In this document: positions 15,349 to 18,084 of the stretch, one piece after another
How positions within the stretch are numbered: position 1 is the first letter of the stretch
Layout of the letters: the number at the start of each line of letters is the position of its first letter
Assembly (NCBI GenBank): GCA_964599915.1
Contig: CAZRHR010000055.1
Span: forward strand, 1-18,084
DNA from: CAZRHR01 sp964599915
GTDB lineage: Bacteria > Bacteroidota > Bacteroidia > CAIKAF01
Direction of reading: 5' to 3'
DNA length: 18,084 nucleotides
The notes under the pieces: generated by a model
Seen by the model: only the letters and a program-made list of their open reading frames with translations
Told to the model about the DNA's origin: nothing
Database searches by the model: none
Program-made: the position numbers and the translations under genes

Positions 15349-16271
15349 TGAAAGGTAACCGTTAGGGTTTGTGGGCTGTTGCTACACGTGTTTCCGTTGG
15401 CTGCACCCCAGTTATCATTGTTGATACATGGTCTTACGGTATATCCAAAATCACAATTGCAGGGACTGCCAGTGGTACTAAGGGTATATCCATTTCCGCA
15501 TGAGCCGACAGACCAAGAAAATCCGTTGCAACTTACATTGGCTGTACTACTTGTGCGTAAGGCATTCGCCAATTGTTGAACTGCGCTGGGGACATTGCAA
15601 GTGGCTGGAGTACTTCCTGCACCGCTTCCGGAAATGGACACTTGGGTAAGACCGGAAGCCGGTAAAGTCGCCACGTAATTTTGCCAAGAGACACACTGAG
15701 CAGAACTTGAGGATACGTTGCCGGAAAAAGAAGCTGAATAGGTGAATCCTGCGTTAATGGTGATGGTTTGTTGCGAGCTATCGCTACAACCCAAAGCATC
15801 CGTCACTTTAAGCTGAACCAAGTAGTTGCCGGGTGTTGAAAATTGAACAGAGGGAGAAGCTTGTGTAGAAGAAGTGGGACTTCCTCCCTGGAAACTCCAT
15901 TGATAGGTAAAACTTCCTTGGCTGCTCGGAGAAAAAGTCACTGGGGTAGAAGTAGAAGCACCTAAAAAGGTAAAAGCAGGATTTGGGAAACTACTGCAAT
16001 TGCAAGCCACAGGTTGCCAACCGCTGGGGAAAAAAGTCTCAACGCATTGGGTGGTGGTGTTGTAAATTTGTAAACCGGGCGTTGGGGTGGGAATGGTGTT
16101 TCTTTGGGTGGTCGTTAATCTTGGTAAAAGCAAGCCTTTGTTTTGAAATTGAAGGTCTAAGCCAGCTGAGGGATGGGGACTTCCTTGGGTATCTGAAATT
16201 CTAACAGATTGCGCATGAATTGAAACACAAAACAATAGGGCAAGCAATGACAAAACGCCTCTTGGTTTCAT
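15345..16271 (-). CDS. Secreted PKD-domain protein, Ser/Thr/Cys-rich
   Basis: A 308-residue exported protein with signal peptide about 1-21 (ending VSIHAQ). Residues 40-90 form the stretch common at the front of Bacteroidota surface proteins: GLLLPRLTTTQRNTI, then PGLQIYNTTTQCVETF, then SGWQPVAC. One PKD domain spans about 96-174 (YQWSFQGGSP, then FSTPGNYLVQLKVTDALGC). The last 130 residues are rich in Ser, Thr, Gly and paired cysteines (CNC at 271-273, others at 193, 225, 248, 258, 282, 296), suggesting disulfide bonding outside the cell. I see no type IX sorting domain, lipobox or enzymatic motif, so its function is unknown. It heads the operon with STAS, purA and the OstA-like gene. Confidence 0.82.
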   Translation of the reverse strand: MKPRGVLSLLALLFCVSIHAQSVRISDTQGSPHPSAGLDLQFQNKGLLLPRLTTTQRNTIPTPTPGLQIYNTTTQCVETFFPSGWQPVACNCSSFPNPAFTFLGASTSTPVTFSPSSQGSFTYQWSFQGGSPTSSTQASPSVQFSTPGNYLVQLKVTDALGCSDSSQQTITINAGFTYSASFSGNVSSSSAQCVSWQNYVATLPASGLTQVSISGSGAGSTPATCNVPSAVQQLANALRTSSTANVSCNGFSWSVGSCGNGYTLSTTGSPCNCDFGYTVRPCINNDNWGAANGNTCSNSPQTLTVTFQ

Positions 16272-16279
16272 AAGTTAAA

Positions 16280-16303
16280 TTTAAGTACCCGAAGGTACGT
16301 AAA
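16280..16303 (-). promoter_or_regulatory. UUCG-tetraloop hairpin just upstream of the PKD gene
   Basis: On the minus strand, GTACC TTCG GGTAC forms a perfect 5-bp stem with a C(UUCG)G tetraloop, an unusually stable RNA loop. The stem is extended past one G-A mismatch by four A/T pairs. It ends 8 nt before the start codon at 16271 if the extended stem is counted. There is no T run on either strand, so it is not a terminator. It may influence translation of the operon's first gene if it is transcribed. Confidence 0.4.
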
Positions 16304-16388
16304 ACCCAAAGAAAACTTAGGTTGTATATATTAAATTGCGGGCAAATTTTAAGGCGATACCTTCCAATATCTCTCCTTTTTGCCTCAA

Positions 16389-16407
16389 AAAAGGTGTAGG
16401 TCCTTTT
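16389..16407 (-). terminator. Weak candidate terminator of ribF-LRR unit
   Basis: A 6-bp stem AAAAGG / CCTTTT with a 7-nt loop, followed on the minus strand by two further T residues. It has only two G-C pairs. It lies about 150 nt beyond the LRR stop (16554) in the 282-bp gap before the PKD gene. The rest of that gap shows no gene and no other clear signal. Confidence 0.25.
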
Positions 16408-16553
16408 ACGTCTTATCTGTAAAGAAAGACAGGAAAAATGTCTGAAGCTGTTGGTTTTGTCCTAGACGCCTCAGGTTAATGCAAATGAAATGGGCCAGCT
16501 TGATTCTGAAAAATGAATTGAAAACCAAACAAGCTTGAGGATTGCAGCTACCT

Positions 16554-17147
16554 TCAATGGTTGGGCCCGCAATTGCAACCTGCATCTATCTGCACTTGTG
16601 TGTCTTTTAAAGACTTGATTAACAAATCTTTTTCTGAATCCATTAAAGGTGTTCCTCGAAGGTCCAATACCCTTAGCCAAGGCATGGACAATAGGGCAGA
16701 AGGACTCTTGAAAATTTGGGTGCCACTCAGGTTCAATTCTTCTAATTTTTGAAGCATAAACATACATTCGGGCAGCTTCCAAATCTCATTTTTACGGAGA
16801 TTTAAAAAGGTTAATCGCTTGAGTTGGCAAATTTCAGGTGGAAGGGTTTCCAATTGGTTGTTTCGAACATTCAAGTGCACCAATCGTTTTAGGCTGCCAA
16901 TTTCGGGTGGAAGAGTCCGCAATTGATTGCGTGATAAGTCGAGCTCTACCAAATTGGTGAATTGGAAGACTTCTTTTGGTACTTTTTTTAGGCGTTGTCC
17001 GGCCAAAGAAAGCCGCTTCACTGCATGTGGGGTTTTTAAGGCAAGTTCCAAATCTGTGTAAAGCACTTCTTCAACACCAAAATCCGTTTGGGCACAAAGG
17101 CTTCCAAAAGCGAACATCCAAATCCATATCCAACCCCTTATGCTCAT
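16554..17147 (-). CDS. Exported leucine-rich-repeat protein
   Basis: A 197-residue protein with a Trp-rich signal peptide (about 1-20, ending LCAQ). Six consecutive 23-residue leucine-rich repeats start at residues 43, 66, 89, 112, 135 and 158. The pattern is LxxLxLxxNxLxxLPxxIxxLxx, clearest at LVELDLSRNQLRTLPPEIG and LVHLNVRNNQLETLPPEIC; the last repeat is degenerate. The C-terminus ends in CNCGPNH. LRR arcs bind proteins, and this small single arc with a signal peptide would act in the periplasm or at the surface; the partner is unknown. Its ATG overlaps the ribF stop by ATGA, so it is translated from the ribF message, though a functional link to flavin synthesis is not implied. Confidence 0.85.
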   Translation of the reverse strand: MSIRGWIWIWMFAFGSLCAQTDFGVEEVLYTDLELALKTPHAVKRLSLAGQRLKKVPKEVFQFTNLVELDLSRNQLRTLPPEIGSLKRLVHLNVRNNQLETLPPEICQLKRLTFLNLRKNEIWKLPECMFMLQKLEELNLSGTQIFKSPSALLSMPWLRVLDLRGTPLMDSEKDLLIKSLKDTQVQIDAGCNCGPNH

Positions 17148-18079
17148 GTGAATAGGGATTGAGCTTTAACTGCATCCTGTTCCAATTGGATTTTCAGCGC
17201 TTCTAAAGAAGGAAACGTTTGTTCGGCCCGGATGCGAGAAATGAGACGAATGGAGAGCGTCTCTCCGTAAATTGTTTCCGACCAATCAAAGAGATGTACT
17301 TCTATGTTGGGATGAGCATTTGGCAGGTTGGTCACGGTGGGTCTAAATCCAATATTCATCATTCCACGTACGCATTGTCCATGTATTTCGGCTTCTACCG
17401 CGTATACGCCATTTCCCGGAATGAGTTTCAATTCGTTCAAAGGTTCAAGGTTTGCCGTGGGGAAACCCAAGGTGCGACCCAGCTGTTTTCCATGTACTAC
17501 CTTTCCATCAAAAGCATAAGGATAGGTGAGAAAGGCGTTTGCCATGGTAACATCTCCCGCCTCCAACGCTGCCCGAATTTTTGTCGAACTTACCCGTACT
17601 TCATCTACATCTTGGGCTGGAATTTCTTCCACCGTAAATCCATAGGTAGGTCCATAGGCCATAAGCTCCGTCAATGAACCTTCTCGGTTTCTTCCAAAAT
17701 GGTGGTCATACCCAATGATTAAATGGTGTAATCCCATTTTTTCAACCAATATGTCACGAATGTAGGAGAGGGAGCTGGTGCGGGAAAAATCACGGGTAAA
17801 AGGAATCACCACCAAATGGTCGATACCGAAAACTTCCAAAAGGCGGGCTTTCTCTTCCAGTGTATTCAGTAATTTGAGTGCGGAATCATCGGGAAAAAGG
17901 ACCAAGCGAGGGTGTGGGTCAAAGGTGACCACCACCGATTCACCCTCCATAGCCTGGGCAGCCATCCTTACCCTTTCCAAGATTTTTCTATGGCCCACAT
18001 GCACACCATCGAAAGTGCCGGTAGTAATCACCGGACGTTGGAAAACTGGTGTGGCCGGTATGCCGTGATGTATTTGCAT
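17144..18079 (-). CDS. ribF: Bifunctional riboflavin kinase / FAD synthetase
   Basis: Makes FMN from riboflavin and ATP, then FAD from FMN and ATP, in the cytosol. The length of 311 residues is normal. The N-terminal FAD-synthetase (nucleotidyltransferase) half has GTFDGVHVGH (21-30), FDPHPR (53-58), IIGYDHHFGRNREG (121-134) and VSSTKIR (163-169). The C-terminal kinase half begins near 190 with GKVVHGKQLGRTLGFPTANL (192-211), then GVYAVEA, NIGFRP and IEVHLFDW; the catalytic Glu is probably Glu260. The ATG at 18079 lies five bases from the window edge, but the N-terminus matches the family length, so the gene is probably complete. The promoter is outside the window. The LRR gene follows with a 4-nt overlap. 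Confidence 0.96.
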   Translation of the reverse strand: MQIHHGIPATPVFQRPVITTGTFDGVHVGHRKILERVRMAAQAMEGESVVVTFDPHPRLVLFPDDSALKLLNTLEEKARLLEVFGIDHLVVIPFTRDFSRTSSLSYIRDILVEKMGLHHLIIGYDHHFGRNREGSLTELMAYGPTYGFTVEEIPAQDVDEVRVSSTKIRAALEAGDVTMANAFLTYPYAFDGKVVHGKQLGRTLGFPTANLEPLNELKLIPGNGVYAVEAEIHGQCVRGMMNIGFRPTVTNLPNAHPNIEVHLFDWSETIYGETLSIRLISRIRAEQTFPSLEALKIQLEQDAVKAQSLFT

Positions 18080-18084
18080 GCCCC

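Noticed and set aside
17219..17677. 152-codon plus-strand open frame inside ribF
   Set aside because: It is antisense to strongly conserved ribF motifs, has no recognisable domain, and its composition follows the opposite strand.
1..18084. CRISPR array, tRNA, rRNA, insertion sequence or phage genes
   Set aside because: No regularly spaced repeats, cloverleaf, transposase motifs or terminal inverted repeats with target duplications were seen on either strand.

Overview
The window looks like a chromosomal housekeeping region of a Bacteroidota bacterium. The evidence is a subtilase with a type IX secretion (Por) C-terminal sorting domain, a TonB-dependent receptor with an N-terminal carboxypeptidase-regulatory-like domain, a YidC with a Bacteroidota-style long periplasmic insert, an OstA-like outer-membrane biogenesis protein, almost no Shine-Dalgarno sequences, and several exact matches to the Bacteroidota promoter element TAnnTTTG upstream of genes. 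I cannot fix the order or family. I saw no insertion sequence, phage gene, CRISPR array, tRNA or rRNA.

Layout. Positions 1-175 are upstream sequence with the mdh promoter. At 176-1114 (+) is malate dehydrogenase, closed by a strong terminator that can also serve the convergent gene pair gcvT-comB (3042-1217, -). In that pair, glycine-cleavage T-protein and a ComB-family phosphatase overlap by ATGA. Divergent from gcvT are two tandem paralogues (3110-3745 and 3757-4425, +). Each has an N-terminal membrane anchor and a transglutaminase-like core. The second keeps a Cys-His-Asp triad; the first has proline in place of the cysteine. The second overlaps tail-to-tail by 29 bp with a secreted S8 peptidase (6550-4397, -). 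Upstream of the peptidase is a membrane-anchored helix-hairpin-helix protein (7477-6608, -).

Next come a terminator, yidC (9503-7599, -) and a 170-bp divergent intergenic region with well-formed promoter elements and an inverted repeat. A TonB-dependent receptor (9674-12007, +) follows, ending in a terminator. A tightly overlapping minus-strand operon then runs from 16271 to 12172: a secreted PKD-domain protein, a STAS-domain protein, adenylosuccinate synthetase (purA) and the OstA-like protein. The last unit is ribF-LRR (18079-16554, -), also ATGA-coupled.

How the genes work together. mdh, gcvT, purA and ribF are central metabolism. yidC, the OstA-like protein and the TonB receptor belong to envelope biogenesis and outer-membrane transport. 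The peptidase, PKD protein and LRR protein are exported and probably act at the cell surface or periplasm. The least explained pieces are the tandem transglutaminase-like pair with one member apparently catalytically dead, and the secreted PKD gene plus STAS gene coupled to purA.
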